Shown piece after piece: positions 34,201 through 40,334 of a stretch of DNA of 40,334 bases (positions within the stretch are counted from its first letter, which is position 1; each line of letters opens with the position of its first letter). This DNA is from Sedimenticola sp. GTDB taxonomy: Bacteria; Pseudomonadota; Gammaproteobacteria; Chromatiales; Chromatiaceae. Under the pieces are notes generated by a model, which worked only from the letters and a program-made list of their open reading frames with translations, searched no databases and was not told where the DNA came from. The translations under genes were made by a program, and so were the position numbers. The stretch covers positions 1 to 40,334 of the forward strand of contig JALSQZ010000148.1 of the NCBI GenBank assembly GCA_026985055.1, in the 5' to 3' direction.

Positions 34201-34818
34201 ATTGCCTCCCGTATCGGTGGCCTGTCACTGGATGAAAGCGAGAAAGGCTATGGCCGGGGCAAGGATGTGACCGTGGCCGGGCTGGTAATGGAAGTGAACC
34301 GGCGCAATACCCAGCGCGGCACCATGGCCAGCGTGCTCCTGGACGACAAGAGCGGCCGCATCGAGCTTACCCTGTTCAATGAGGCCTTTGAAGCCTGCCG
34401 GGATCTGTTGGTGGTGGATCGGGTGCTGGTGGTGCAGGGCAAGCTGGTGCATGACGAATATCGGGGTGGCCTGGGGCTGCGCGCCAATGAAGTGAGCAGT
34501 TTTGAAGAATACCGCGAGAGACGGCTTGCGGCGCTGGATCTGGTGCTGGATGAACAGTTCATCCGCCGTCGCAAATGGGCCGCGGTGGACGTGCGCAACT
34601 GGCTGGGTGAACTGCTTGCCGATGTTCGCGGCGGCAGTGTCCCGGTGGCGGTTCGTTATTGCCGCACGGATGCCAGCGCCCGCATCCGCCTGGGTGAAGA
34701 CTGGCGGATAAAGCCCACGGATGAACTTCTGCACCGTCTCTATCGTCATCTGGGCAAGGACAGCGTCGTACTGCATTTTGCCAATTTCATTCAGGAACAG
34801 ACCACAATTGGGGTATGA
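31282..34818 (+). CDS. dnaE: DNA polymerase III alpha subunit
   Basis: DnaE is the catalytic subunit of the replicative polymerase. The 1178-aa product has an N-terminal PHP domain (IHLHLHTEYSMVDS), the polymerase palm with PDFDIDFCMD (aspartates D403 and D405), GPGRGSGAGSLVAYAL, YGFNKSHSAAYALVSYQT, a helix-hairpin-helix region (AIKGVGESAIEGI) and an OB fold (~985-1065, VTVAGLVMEVNRRNTQRG). Length is close to the E. coli 1160 aa. It lies 55 bp after rnhB and 32 bp before accA. No clear Shine-Dalgarno precedes ATG 31282. Confidence 0.98.
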   Translation: MEPRFIHLHLHTEYSMVDSVVRIKSLVSALVEQGMPAVAVTDQFNLFSLVKFYRAVTGAGIKPIFGVDLLLRNPENLNQPDRLILLARDDSGYRNLRELVSRGYQEGQHLGRPMLQREWLTAESCAGLIALSGARDGDVGRALLAGNEALAESLLDHWLTLFGDAYYLQLVRTGRPEEEDCLHLSVALAARRQVPVVATNEVCFLKESDFQAHEVRVCINQGRTLDDPRRPRDYSPQQYLRSAEEMAELFADIPEALENSVEIARRCNVSMSFGENFLPDFPVPEGLSMDEFFRQLSQQGLERRLDRILDRDAPDFAERRKPYDERLKTELDVIIEMGFPGYFLIVADFIQWAKDNDIPVGPGRGSGAGSLVAYALKITDLDPLEHELLFERFLNPERVSMPDFDIDFCMDRRDDVIEYVAQKYGREAVSQIITYGSMAAKAVVRDVGRVLGHPYGFTDRVAKMVPFDLGITLSKALEESEDLKQAYENDEEVTQLIDMALQLEGLTRNAGKHAGGVVIAPGKLTDFTALYCDADGGNLVTQFDKNDVEAVGLVKFDFLGLRTLTIIDWALKAVNRQRRAQGLEPVDINAIPMDDPESFALLKSGNTTAVFQLESHGMKELIRKLQPDSFDEITALVALYRPGPLGTGMVEDFIACKHGQKQAQYPHPKLEPILKPTYGVILYQEQVMQIAQVLAGYSLGGADLLRRAMGKKKPEEMEKQGEIFRKGAVERGVEEAVAIRIFELMAHFAGYGFNKSHSAAYALVSYQTLWLKTHFPAPFMAAVLSADMDNTDKVVHLIEECREMKLDVLPPQVNRSEYMFNADGDKTVIYGLGAIKGVGESAIEGIIAAREQGGAFKDLFDFCRRIDLRKCNRRVLESLIRAGALDELGSNRATLMVQLPLALKMAEQHHALEAAGQTDLFGMSEPEAPPAMGIIPEDQEDWSDEQRLRGEKETLGLFLTGHPIDFYETELKQIASRIGGLSLDESEKGYGRGKDVTVAGLVMEVNRRNTQRGTMASVLLDDKSGRIELTLFNEAFEACRDLLVVDRVLVVQGKLVHDEYRGGLGLRANEVSSFEEYRERRLAALDLVLDEQFIRRRKWAAVDVRNWLGELLADVRGGSVPVAVRYCRTDASARIRLGEDWRIKPTDELLHRLYRHLGKDSVVLHFANFIQEQTTIGV

Positions 34819-34850
34819 TATGCCTCATCCAAAACCTGTGAGCGGCCTTC

Positions 34851-35807
34851 ATGGATCTCAATTTTCTTGAATTCGAACAACCCATTGCCGAACTCGAAGC
34901 CAAGATCAGCGAACTGCGTCTGCTTGGCGACGATGCGGAAATCAATATCCAGGAAGAAATCGAACGCCTGGAAGAGAAGAGCCGCAAACTCACCGAGTCC
35001 CTGTTCTCCTCTTTGAACCCCTGGCAGATCTCCCAGCTGGCGCGGCACCCCTTGCGCCCCTACACACTGGATTACATCGAACGCATCGTTGATGATTTCG
35101 AAGGCCTGCATGGCGACCGGGCTTTTGCCGATGACCAGTCCATTGTCTCCGGCATTGGACGCATCGATGGCCGGCCGGTGATGATCATTGGTCACCAGAA
35201 AGGCCGGGATACCAAGGAAAAACTCAAACGCAACTTTGGCATGCCGCGTCCCGAGGGGTATCGCAAGGCATTGCGCATGATGGAAACCGCAGAGCGTTTC
35301 AAACTGCCGGTGCTGACCTTCATCGACACTCCCGGCGCCTATCCTGGTATCGATGCCGAAGAGCGTGGCCAGAGTGAAGCCATCGCCCGCAATTTGCGGG
35401 AAATGGCCGGATTGCACACACCGGTGATCGCCACGGTCATCGGTGAAGGCGGATCCGGCGGCGCACTTGCCATCGGCGTGGCGGACAAGCTGATGATGCT
35501 GCAATACGCCACCTATTCAGTGATTTCACCCGAAGGCTGCGCGTCCATCCTGTGGAAGAGCGCGGACAAGGCGCCCCAGGCCGCGGAAGCCATGGCCATC
35601 ACTTCGGAAAAGCTGAAGGAACTGGGGCTGATCGACGATATCGTTCCCGAACCCCTGGGCGGCGCCCATCGCGACCCCGACAGCATGGCGGCGAATCTCA
35701 AGCGTTCGCTCATTGCCGCGCTGGATGAATTGCAGGCCAAGGACACGGAAAAACTGCTGGACAGCCGTTATCGGCGCCTCATGTCCTATGGGGTGTTCAG
35801 CGAGTAG
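34851..35807 (+). CDS. accA: Acetyl-CoA carboxylase carboxyltransferase subunit alpha
   Basis: AccA and AccD transfer the carboxyl group from biotin to acetyl-CoA, giving malonyl-CoA. The 318-aa product has the N-terminal helical region ([17 protein letters not shown]), [14 protein letters not shown], the crotonase-fold core with [20 protein letters not shown], and [20 protein letters not shown], standard for AccA. Biotin itself is carried by AccB, which is not in this window. It follows dnaE closely, the usual gammaproteobacterial order, and tilS starts 11 nt later. Confidence 0.98.
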   Translation: MDLNFLEFEQPIAELEAKISELRLLGDDAEINIQEEIERLEEKSRKLTESLFSSLNPWQISQLARHPLRPYTLDYIERIVDDFEGLHGDRAFADDQSIVSGIGRIDGRPVMIIGHQKGRDTKEKLKRNFGMPRPEGYRKALRMMETAERFKLPVLTFIDTPGAYPGIDAEERGQSEAIARNLREMAGLHTPVIATVIGEGGSGGALAIGVADKLMMLQYATYSVISPEGCASILWKSADKAPQAAEAMAITSEKLKELGLIDDIVPEPLGGAHRDPDSMAANLKRSLIAALDELQAKDTEKLLDSRYRRLMSYGVFSE

Positions 35808-35818
35808 TTTCGCCCGCC

Positions 35819-37129
35819 ATGGCCTTTTCTCCGGCAAGCCTGTTGCAGATCCTGCGGGGGCTGCCTGTTCCCAAAACCTATCGGGTGGCGCTCAGTGGTG
35901 GACTGGACTCCGTAAGCCTGCTGCACGCCCTGCATGCGATTGTGCAGGAACTGGATGCCCCTGTGGAGGCGGTGCATGTGAATCATGGCCTGCACGGGGA
36001 TGCCCTGGAATGGGAGCATTTCTGCGAAGCCTTGTGCGCCTCTCTGGACATCCCCCTGGTCAGTCTGCAACTGGAATTGCAGCCTCTTCCTGGCCTGAGC
36101 CTGGAAGCCCTGGCCAGGGAAGCGCGCTACAGCATCATTGCCGAGCAGTTGAACCAAGGGGATATGCTGCTCACCGCCCATCATGCCGACGACCAGGCCG
36201 AAACCCTGCTGCTGCAACTGTTGCGTGGCGCTGGCGTGCAGGGGCTGGCCTCCATGCCCTTGCTGCGGGAATGGAAGGCCGGCTGGCTGGCCCGTCCGCT
36301 GCTGAACTTCAGTCGCGCCGAGCTGGAAGACTGGGCGCAAACACGCGGCTTGCGCTGGCGGGAAGACCCCAGCAATCTGGACACGGACATCCGCCGTAAC
36401 TTTCTGCGCCATGAAATCATACCCCTGCTCAGGGAACAATGGCCCAGTCTGAATGCTACCCTGGGGCGCAGCGCCCGTCACTGCGCCGAGGCGGCACGTA
36501 TCCTGCGTGAAACCGGGGAGGAAGACCTGATGCTCATCCTGGATCTGGCCCGTCCCTGGCGGTTGCCTCTGCAAGGCCTGCGGGCCCTCTCTCCCGAGCG
36601 GGGTAAAAACCTGCTGCGCTACTGGATGGGCAGCCACAATCTGCCCCTGCCGCCGGACAGAATTCTTTTCCGGGTATGGAAAGAATTGATCCCCGCCCGG
36701 GAAGACGCCACTCCCCTGGTGACATGGGAGGGTGGTCAGCTGCGCCGCTATCGGGGGCAGTTGTATCTCATGCCATCCCTGCCGACTGCGCCTGATGCGG
36801 ATCTGGTGCTGGAATGGGATGGCAGGCAAAGCCTGCAACTGCCCGCCGGGCTGGGAAGCCTGCATGTCGCAGAAGTCCCTTCCTGGCTGGAAGCGGGCGT
36901 GCGCGTCCGCTTTCGTCAGGAGGGGATGAAATGCCGGCCTGCGGGCCGCGCGGGAGAACGCAGTTTCAAGCGTCTCTGCCAGGATCTGCATATTCCCCCC
37001 TGGTTGCGTCCGCGAATGCCTCTGCTGGTGCGGGACGGTAAACTGCTGGCGGTGGCGGATTACTGTCTTTGTGATCCTTTGCCTGCTCACAATCTCCTGC
37101 GCTGGGAGCGTCCCGAATGGCTGTATTGA
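35819..37129 (+). CDS. tilS: tRNA(Ile)-lysidine synthetase
   Basis: TilS attaches lysine to C34 of the CAU-anticodon tRNA-Ile, switching it to read AUA. The 436-aa product has the PP-loop SGGLDS at residues 26-31, HVNHGLHGDA, LTAHHADDQAETLLLQLLRGAG and the central RRNFLRHEIIPLL. The C-terminal substrate-binding part (FKRLCQDLHIPPWLRPRMPLL) is present, so the enzyme is of the long gammaproteobacterial type. It overlaps the next gene by 13 nt. Confidence 0.97.
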   Translation: MAFSPASLLQILRGLPVPKTYRVALSGGLDSVSLLHALHAIVQELDAPVEAVHVNHGLHGDALEWEHFCEALCASLDIPLVSLQLELQPLPGLSLEALAREARYSIIAEQLNQGDMLLTAHHADDQAETLLLQLLRGAGVQGLASMPLLREWKAGWLARPLLNFSRAELEDWAQTRGLRWREDPSNLDTDIRRNFLRHEIIPLLREQWPSLNATLGRSARHCAEAARILRETGEEDLMLILDLARPWRLPLQGLRALSPERGKNLLRYWMGSHNLPLPPDRILFRVWKELIPAREDATPLVTWEGGQLRRYRGQLYLMPSLPTAPDADLVLEWDGRQSLQLPAGLGSLHVAEVPSWLEAGVRVRFRQEGMKCRPAGRAGERSFKRLCQDLHIPPWLRPRMPLLVRDGKLLAVADYCLCDPLPAHNLLRWERPEWLY

Positions 37130-37626
37130 ACCTGCGCAACAGCTATGCCGCCCGGCACCCTCTGACCGGCGTACTGGTCAATCTGCTGCTGTTGCTCGCC
37201 TGCGCCCTGCTGGCGCTGGGCCTCAAGCTGCCCCTGGTGAGCGTGGAAAAATTCTGGGTTTTCGGCAACACCGTAAGCCTGCTCTCCGCCATCTCCCAGC
37301 TCTGGCAGGAAGGAGAAAAAAGTCTGGCGCTGCTCATCGGCAGCTTCAGCCTGCTGTTTCCCGTAATCAAACTGCTGCTGCTTTTCTACATCTGGAATCT
37401 GGAAGACGCCCGTGGTCAGGGGTATGAGAAACATCTCAAATGGCTGAATACCTACAGCAAGTGGTCCATGTTGGATGTCTTTGTCGTGGCTCTGCTGGTA
37501 GTTACTCTCAAACTGGGCATGCTCGCCCATGCCCGGGTGGAATTCGGCCTCTATGCCTTTGCCGCCAGTGTGATTCTCACCATGCTGGTTTCGGCATGGA
37601 TGGGGCGATATACGCGCGAGCAATGA
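37117..37626 (+). CDS. PqiA-like integral membrane protein
   Basis: The 169-aa product has four hydrophobic helices (about 19-40, 68-92, 113-133 and 142-160) and the PqiA-domain text LLLACALLALGLKLPLVSVEKFWVFGN and YSKWSMLDVFVVALLVVTLKLG. Full-length PqiA has two such domains and cysteine motifs; this one has a single domain and none of those cysteines. It resembles stand-alone paraquat-inducible protein A family members. PqiA-type proteins are thought to work with MCE lipid-transport proteins, but none is nearby. ATG 37117 lies inside the tilS 3' end, suggesting coupling. Confidence 0.85.
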   Translation: MAVLNLRNSYAARHPLTGVLVNLLLLLACALLALGLKLPLVSVEKFWVFGNTVSLLSAISQLWQEGEKSLALLIGSFSLLFPVIKLLLLFYIWNLEDARGQGYEKHLKWLNTYSKWSMLDVFVVALLVVTLKLGMLAHARVEFGLYAFAASVILTMLVSAWMGRYTREQ

Positions 37627-37693
37627 TCCTGGTCAATGGCACAGCTTGATTTTCCGGCGCACAATGGAACAACAAAACAATGGGAGAGCGGCC

Positions 37694-38098
37694 ATGAAAG
37701 ATCTGATCTGGGACAACACTCTGAGTGTCCAGGTCGAGGAAATCGACCAGGATCACCAAAGACTGGTGGAACTTTTCAATTTACTGGCGCATGCCGTGGA
37801 AACGGGTGACGCGGCGGATTATATCGACGCCCTGCTGGAAGAACTGATTGCCTGTACGGTATGGCATTTTCGCCATGAGGAGCGTTTGATGGTTCGCCAT
37901 GCCTATCCCGGGCTGGATGAGCACCGGGCCGAGCATGAGGAGCTTGTTGCCAGCGTGAAGGCTCTGCAGGAGCAGCGCAGGGGAGAAGGCAAGGGGATTG
38001 GCACTGCGGACATCGAGTTTCTGGAACACTGGCTTACCGGTCATATTCTGGGGCTGGACATGGACTTGGGCGCTTTTCTTGTCGATGTGACGCCCTGA
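37694..38098 (+). CDS. Bacteriohemerythrin
   Basis: This 134-aa four-helix protein is predicted to bind oxygen at a non-haem di-iron site. All seven ligands are visible in order: His in IDQDH, His in VWHFRH, Glu in HEER, the HxxxH pair in DEHRAEH, and His plus Asp in GHILGLDMD. The N-terminus DLIWDNTLSVQVEEID is typical. I chose ATG 37694 because GGGAGAG (37682-37688) is 5 nt upstream; an upstream ATG at 37646 lacks support. It could store or deliver O2 to an oxidase or act in oxygen sensing. It is single-domain and cytoplasmic. It converges on the LtaS-like gene 11 bp away. Confidence 0.95.
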   Translation: MKDLIWDNTLSVQVEEIDQDHQRLVELFNLLAHAVETGDAADYIDALLEELIACTVWHFRHEERLMVRHAYPGLDEHRAEHEELVASVKALQEQRRGEGKGIGTADIEFLEHWLTGHILGLDMDLGAFLVDVTP

Positions 38099-38109
38099 AC
38101 CCGGAGTCG

Positions 38110-40119
38110 CTATTCCGGCAGTCCCGTGCGGTTTTCCAGCAGGGCGCGCATGGCGGTGCTGACATAGGCTTTCAGCTCATCGAGCATTTGCGCCTTTTCC
38201 GGCATTTGCTCGTCCGGGGTGAAGGAAGGCTCGGGATAGAGCTGATAACGACCCGCCACGGCCTTGCCATGGGGCGGCTTGATGACAATGCGGTTTCCAC
38301 GGAAATATGCCACGGTATGATCGCTGCCGGAAGGTTTGATGATACCAAAACCGGGATCATCTTCCGCCAGGGACAACAGATCCCGTCCCCAGCATTGATG
38401 CCTGAAGGGCTTGCCCAGGAGCAGACTCACCGTGGTGGGAATCACGTCCATTTGCGTGGCCGCGGTGGAAATGCGTTTGCCATAGGCCTCCTGAATGCCG
38501 GGAGCCAACAAAAGCATGGGGATGTGAAAGCGCAGCAGATCGATTTCCCCCAGTTGTTTTTTCACTCCGAATCCATGGTCGCCCACGAGCATGAACAAGG
38601 TATCCTGATACCAGGGCTGTTGCTTTGCTTCGTCGAAAAAACGCCCCAGCGCCCAGTCTGCGTAGCGCTGTGCAGTGAGATGTTGATCCAGTTCGCCAAA
38701 GCCGCTTACCGGCTTTACCGGCAGAGGGTCGGGCAGGGCGTAAGGAGTATGGTTGGACAGGGTCTGCAGCACGGCAAAGAACGGTTTGTCTTTGTCCAGG
38801 CGATTGATTTCACGCAGGGCCTGATCGAACATGTCCTGATCCGAGACGCCCCAGGTAGGGTCGGTGAATACCGGATTTTCCATCTGATCCCGGCCGATGA
38901 AGCGGGTCATGCCCTGGTTGCGGAAAAAGCCCTTCTGATTGTCCCAGTTGAATGCGCCGTTGTACACATATACATCTTGGAAACCCAGCGGTTTGAGCAG
39001 GGCCGGAAGGCCGGAGAACTGATGCTGGCCTTCCGGTTCCTGCATCAGATATTCGAATCCCGGCAGATTGGGAAAACAGGCCACGGTGGCGAACATGCCC
39101 TGATGGGTGTGGGTGCCATTGGAAAACATGTGGTCGAAGAGCAACCCTTCTTTGGCCAGTTCGTCGAAGCGGGGCGTGATGCCGTGGTCGGTGCCCAGGG
39201 CGCCGGTAAACTGCCCGGAAAAACTCTCCATGATGATGAACACCAGGTTTTTTGGTCGCGGTGACAATCCTCTGGCCGGCGTATGAGTGCGCAGCACCGG
39301 ATATTGATCTGGCTGCTCGAGATGGTCATTGGGTGTCAGCAGCAGTTTGCGCGTGTGCGCCAGGGCCTTGTCCCTGGGCATGATCTTGAGCCAGGTCTTG
39401 CCCGCATCCTTTTTCTTGTTGCCCATGGCGGCCTTGGCCAGGGACCAGGTGCCGTTCAGCGCCAGATGGTTGGCAAACAGGTTCTGGCTGTGGAAGGCGT
39501 CACCCCAGCGCAGGGGAGCGCCATGGCGCAGGGTGCCGCGTGCGCCCCAGGCGACGAGAAAAGCGCAGATCAGGAACAGCGGAAGGCGAACCCACCAGGC
39601 CGGATACGACTCGCCAAACTTGGGGGTCGTGGCGTCGATTCGTCTCAGCCCCCAGGCCAGCAGACCCAGCAGCACGGCCCAGAGCAAGAGATAACGCGCT
39701 ACCGGAAAGCCATGCCAGATCATGCTGCTCACGGTGGCCGGATCTTCCTTGAGATACTGGATGGCCAGACTGTTCAGGCGGGTATGAAACTCGTGATAGA
39801 ACTCCGGTTCGGAAACACCGAGAAACAGCACTATGCCGCCGCCAATCAGCAGCCAGTAACGGGCCAGACGGCGTTCACCCAGACCGCCGGGCAGCAGCAG
39901 AAGCAGAACCAGGGGCAGTAGCAGATAACTGGTTACGATGAGATCGAAGCGCAGCCCCACGATGAATGCCTGGAACAGGTCGCTGCTGGCAGCGGTGGCC
40001 GCCAGCTCCGGATTGCGCGCCAGCAGTATGCCGCGCAGCAATGTCTGCAGCACAAGCAGCAACAATGCGCTCAGGGCCAGGAATCGGATATCGGAAAACA
40101 GGGGGCGGCTGGATCTCAT
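38110..40119 (-). CDS. LtaS/MdoB-type sulfatase-fold membrane transferase
   Basis: The 669-aa product has five N-terminal transmembrane helices (about 10-32, 48-77, 88-104, 140-160, 176-195) and a periplasmic alkaline-phosphatase-superfamily domain (~290-590). Metal and nucleophile motifs are visible: IIMESFSGQFTGALG, the presumed catalytic threonine in NGTHTHQGMFAT, and the C-terminal LVGDHGFG. The family transfers phosphoglycerol or similar head groups from phospholipids to glycans or other acceptors; in Gram-negatives a likely role is periplasmic glucan or envelope decoration. The acceptor cannot be told. I chose ATG 40119; GTG 40125 adds two residues. No partner gene is adjacent; the palindrome at 40197-40292 lies upstream. 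Confidence 0.88.
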   Translation of the reverse strand: MRSSRPLFSDIRFLALSALLLLVLQTLLRGILLARNPELAATAASSDLFQAFIVGLRFDLIVTSYLLLPLVLLLLLPGGLGERRLARYWLLIGGGIVLFLGVSEPEFYHEFHTRLNSLAIQYLKEDPATVSSMIWHGFPVARYLLLWAVLLGLLAWGLRRIDATTPKFGESYPAWWVRLPLFLICAFLVAWGARGTLRHGAPLRWGDAFHSQNLFANHLALNGTWSLAKAAMGNKKKDAGKTWLKIMPRDKALAHTRKLLLTPNDHLEQPDQYPVLRTHTPARGLSPRPKNLVFIIMESFSGQFTGALGTDHGITPRFDELAKEGLLFDHMFSNGTHTHQGMFATVACFPNLPGFEYLMQEPEGQHQFSGLPALLKPLGFQDVYVYNGAFNWDNQKGFFRNQGMTRFIGRDQMENPVFTDPTWGVSDQDMFDQALREINRLDKDKPFFAVLQTLSNHTPYALPDPLPVKPVSGFGELDQHLTAQRYADWALGRFFDEAKQQPWYQDTLFMLVGDHGFGVKKQLGEIDLLRFHIPMLLLAPGIQEAYGKRISTAATQMDVIPTTVSLLLGKPFRHQCWGRDLLSLAEDDPGFGIIKPSGSDHTVAYFRGNRIVIKPPHGKAVAGRYQLYPEPSFTPDEQMPEKAQMLDELKAYVSTAMRALLENRTGLPE

Positions 40120-40196
40120 CGGCACGGATCAAGCAGGAAGGCGAATCCGCAATTATAGTGGCTTATTAACTCGGCAACAATCTATATCGCGTTCAG

Positions 40197-40292
40197 CCCG
40201 CTTGCCCTTGTTCGCGGCAAGGTATCAGACCGCCGTTGTAGTGATTCTACAACAAGGGCTGATAACGCTGTCCGCGGGCAAGGGCAAGCGGG
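40197..40292. repeat. Large nested palindrome
   Basis: The outer arms CCCGCTTGCCCTTG (40197-40210) and CAAGGGCAAGCGGG (40279-40292) are a perfect 14-bp match, continued inward by two G-T pairs and CGCGG/CCGCG (40213-40217 with 40272-40276), 21 pairs in all. Nested inside are TATCAG/CTGATA (40223-40228 and 40259-40264) and GTTGTAG/CTACAAC (40235-40241 and 40247-40253) with a 5-nt loop TGATT. No T-run follows, so it is not an ordinary terminator. The rest of 40120-40334 holds no recognisable gene. Confidence 0.85.
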
Positions 40293-40334
40293 CCTGTCCT
40301 TATCGATCAATCGGTTAGGGGCTTCAAGAAAAGG

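Noticed and set aside
38110..40119. Assigning the gene as opgB/mdoB or ltaS by name
   Set aside because: Fold and topology fit the superfamily, but the acceptor cannot be inferred and no glucan synthesis gene is adjacent, so no symbol is given.
40197..40292. Integron attC site or CRISPR repeat
   Set aside because: The palindrome lacks the attC core boxes and there is no cassette or integrase. No regularly spaced repeats occur anywhere in the window.

Overview
The window looks like a chromosomal segment of a moderately GC-rich gammaproteobacterium. It carries the classic gammaproteobacterial blocks glnD-map / rpsB-tsf-pyrH-frr-uppS-cdsA-dxr-rseP-bamA-skp-lpxD-fabZ-lpxA-lpxB-rnhB-dnaE-accA-tilS in canonical order, RoxA (a ribosomal-protein hydroxylase found mainly in Gammaproteobacteria) and a single-chain class I fumarase. 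The repeat content and the bacteriohemerythrin would suit a Chromatiales-type sulfur oxidiser, but the genus cannot be fixed from sequence alone.

Layout. 1-1.3 kb: a truncated dispersed repeat, a small lipoprotein and the ADP-ribose pyrophosphatase nudF (+). 1.3-2.9 kb: a GNAT acetyltransferase and roxA (-). 2.9-3.3 kb: a five-hairpin repeat and tRNA-Ser(UGA). 3.4-9.35 kb: a minus-strand TCA operon sucA-sucB-fum plus a small secreted protein; a 201-bp MITE lies between its likely promoter and the sucA start. 9.7-11.8 kb: a diverged five-hairpin repeat leading into a translationally coupled secreted pentapeptide-repeat protein and HPP/CBS membrane protein (+). 12-12.9 kb: a small unknown protein and tsaB (+). 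12.9-16.3 kb: glnD and map (-). 16.4-37.1 kb: the long plus-strand core block for translation elongation, UMP kinase, ribosome recycling, isoprenoid, phospholipid and lipid A synthesis, outer-membrane protein assembly, RNase HII, the DNA polymerase III alpha subunit, acetyl-CoA carboxylase alpha and tRNA-Ile lysidine synthetase. 37.1-40.1 kb: a PqiA-like membrane protein and bacteriohemerythrin (+), facing an LtaS/MdoB-type sulfatase-fold membrane enzyme (-). The right end holds a large nested palindrome.

How the genes work together. The core block joins cell-envelope building (UppS carrier lipid, CdsA phospholipid, LpxD/A/B lipid A, FabZ/AccA fatty acids, BamA/Skp/RseP outer-membrane assembly and stress control) to translation (S2, EF-Ts, RRF, TilS, Map). 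SucA, SucB and Fum supply consecutive oxidative TCA steps except E3 and succinyl-CoA synthetase/dehydrogenase, which are not here.

The unexpected content is in the gaps between genes. (i) A family of four roughly 140-160 bp elements each has five consecutive hairpins in the same order; stems change sequence between copies while staying paired, and a 13-nt loop is identical between two subtypes. (ii) A second repeat family (73-184 and 18528-18655) has terminal inverted repeats in its complete copy. (iii) A third, palindromic MITE with a 4-bp target duplication lies in the sucA leader. (iv) A nested palindrome lies at 40197-40292. No CRISPR array, prophage, integrase, transposase gene or defence system is visible.
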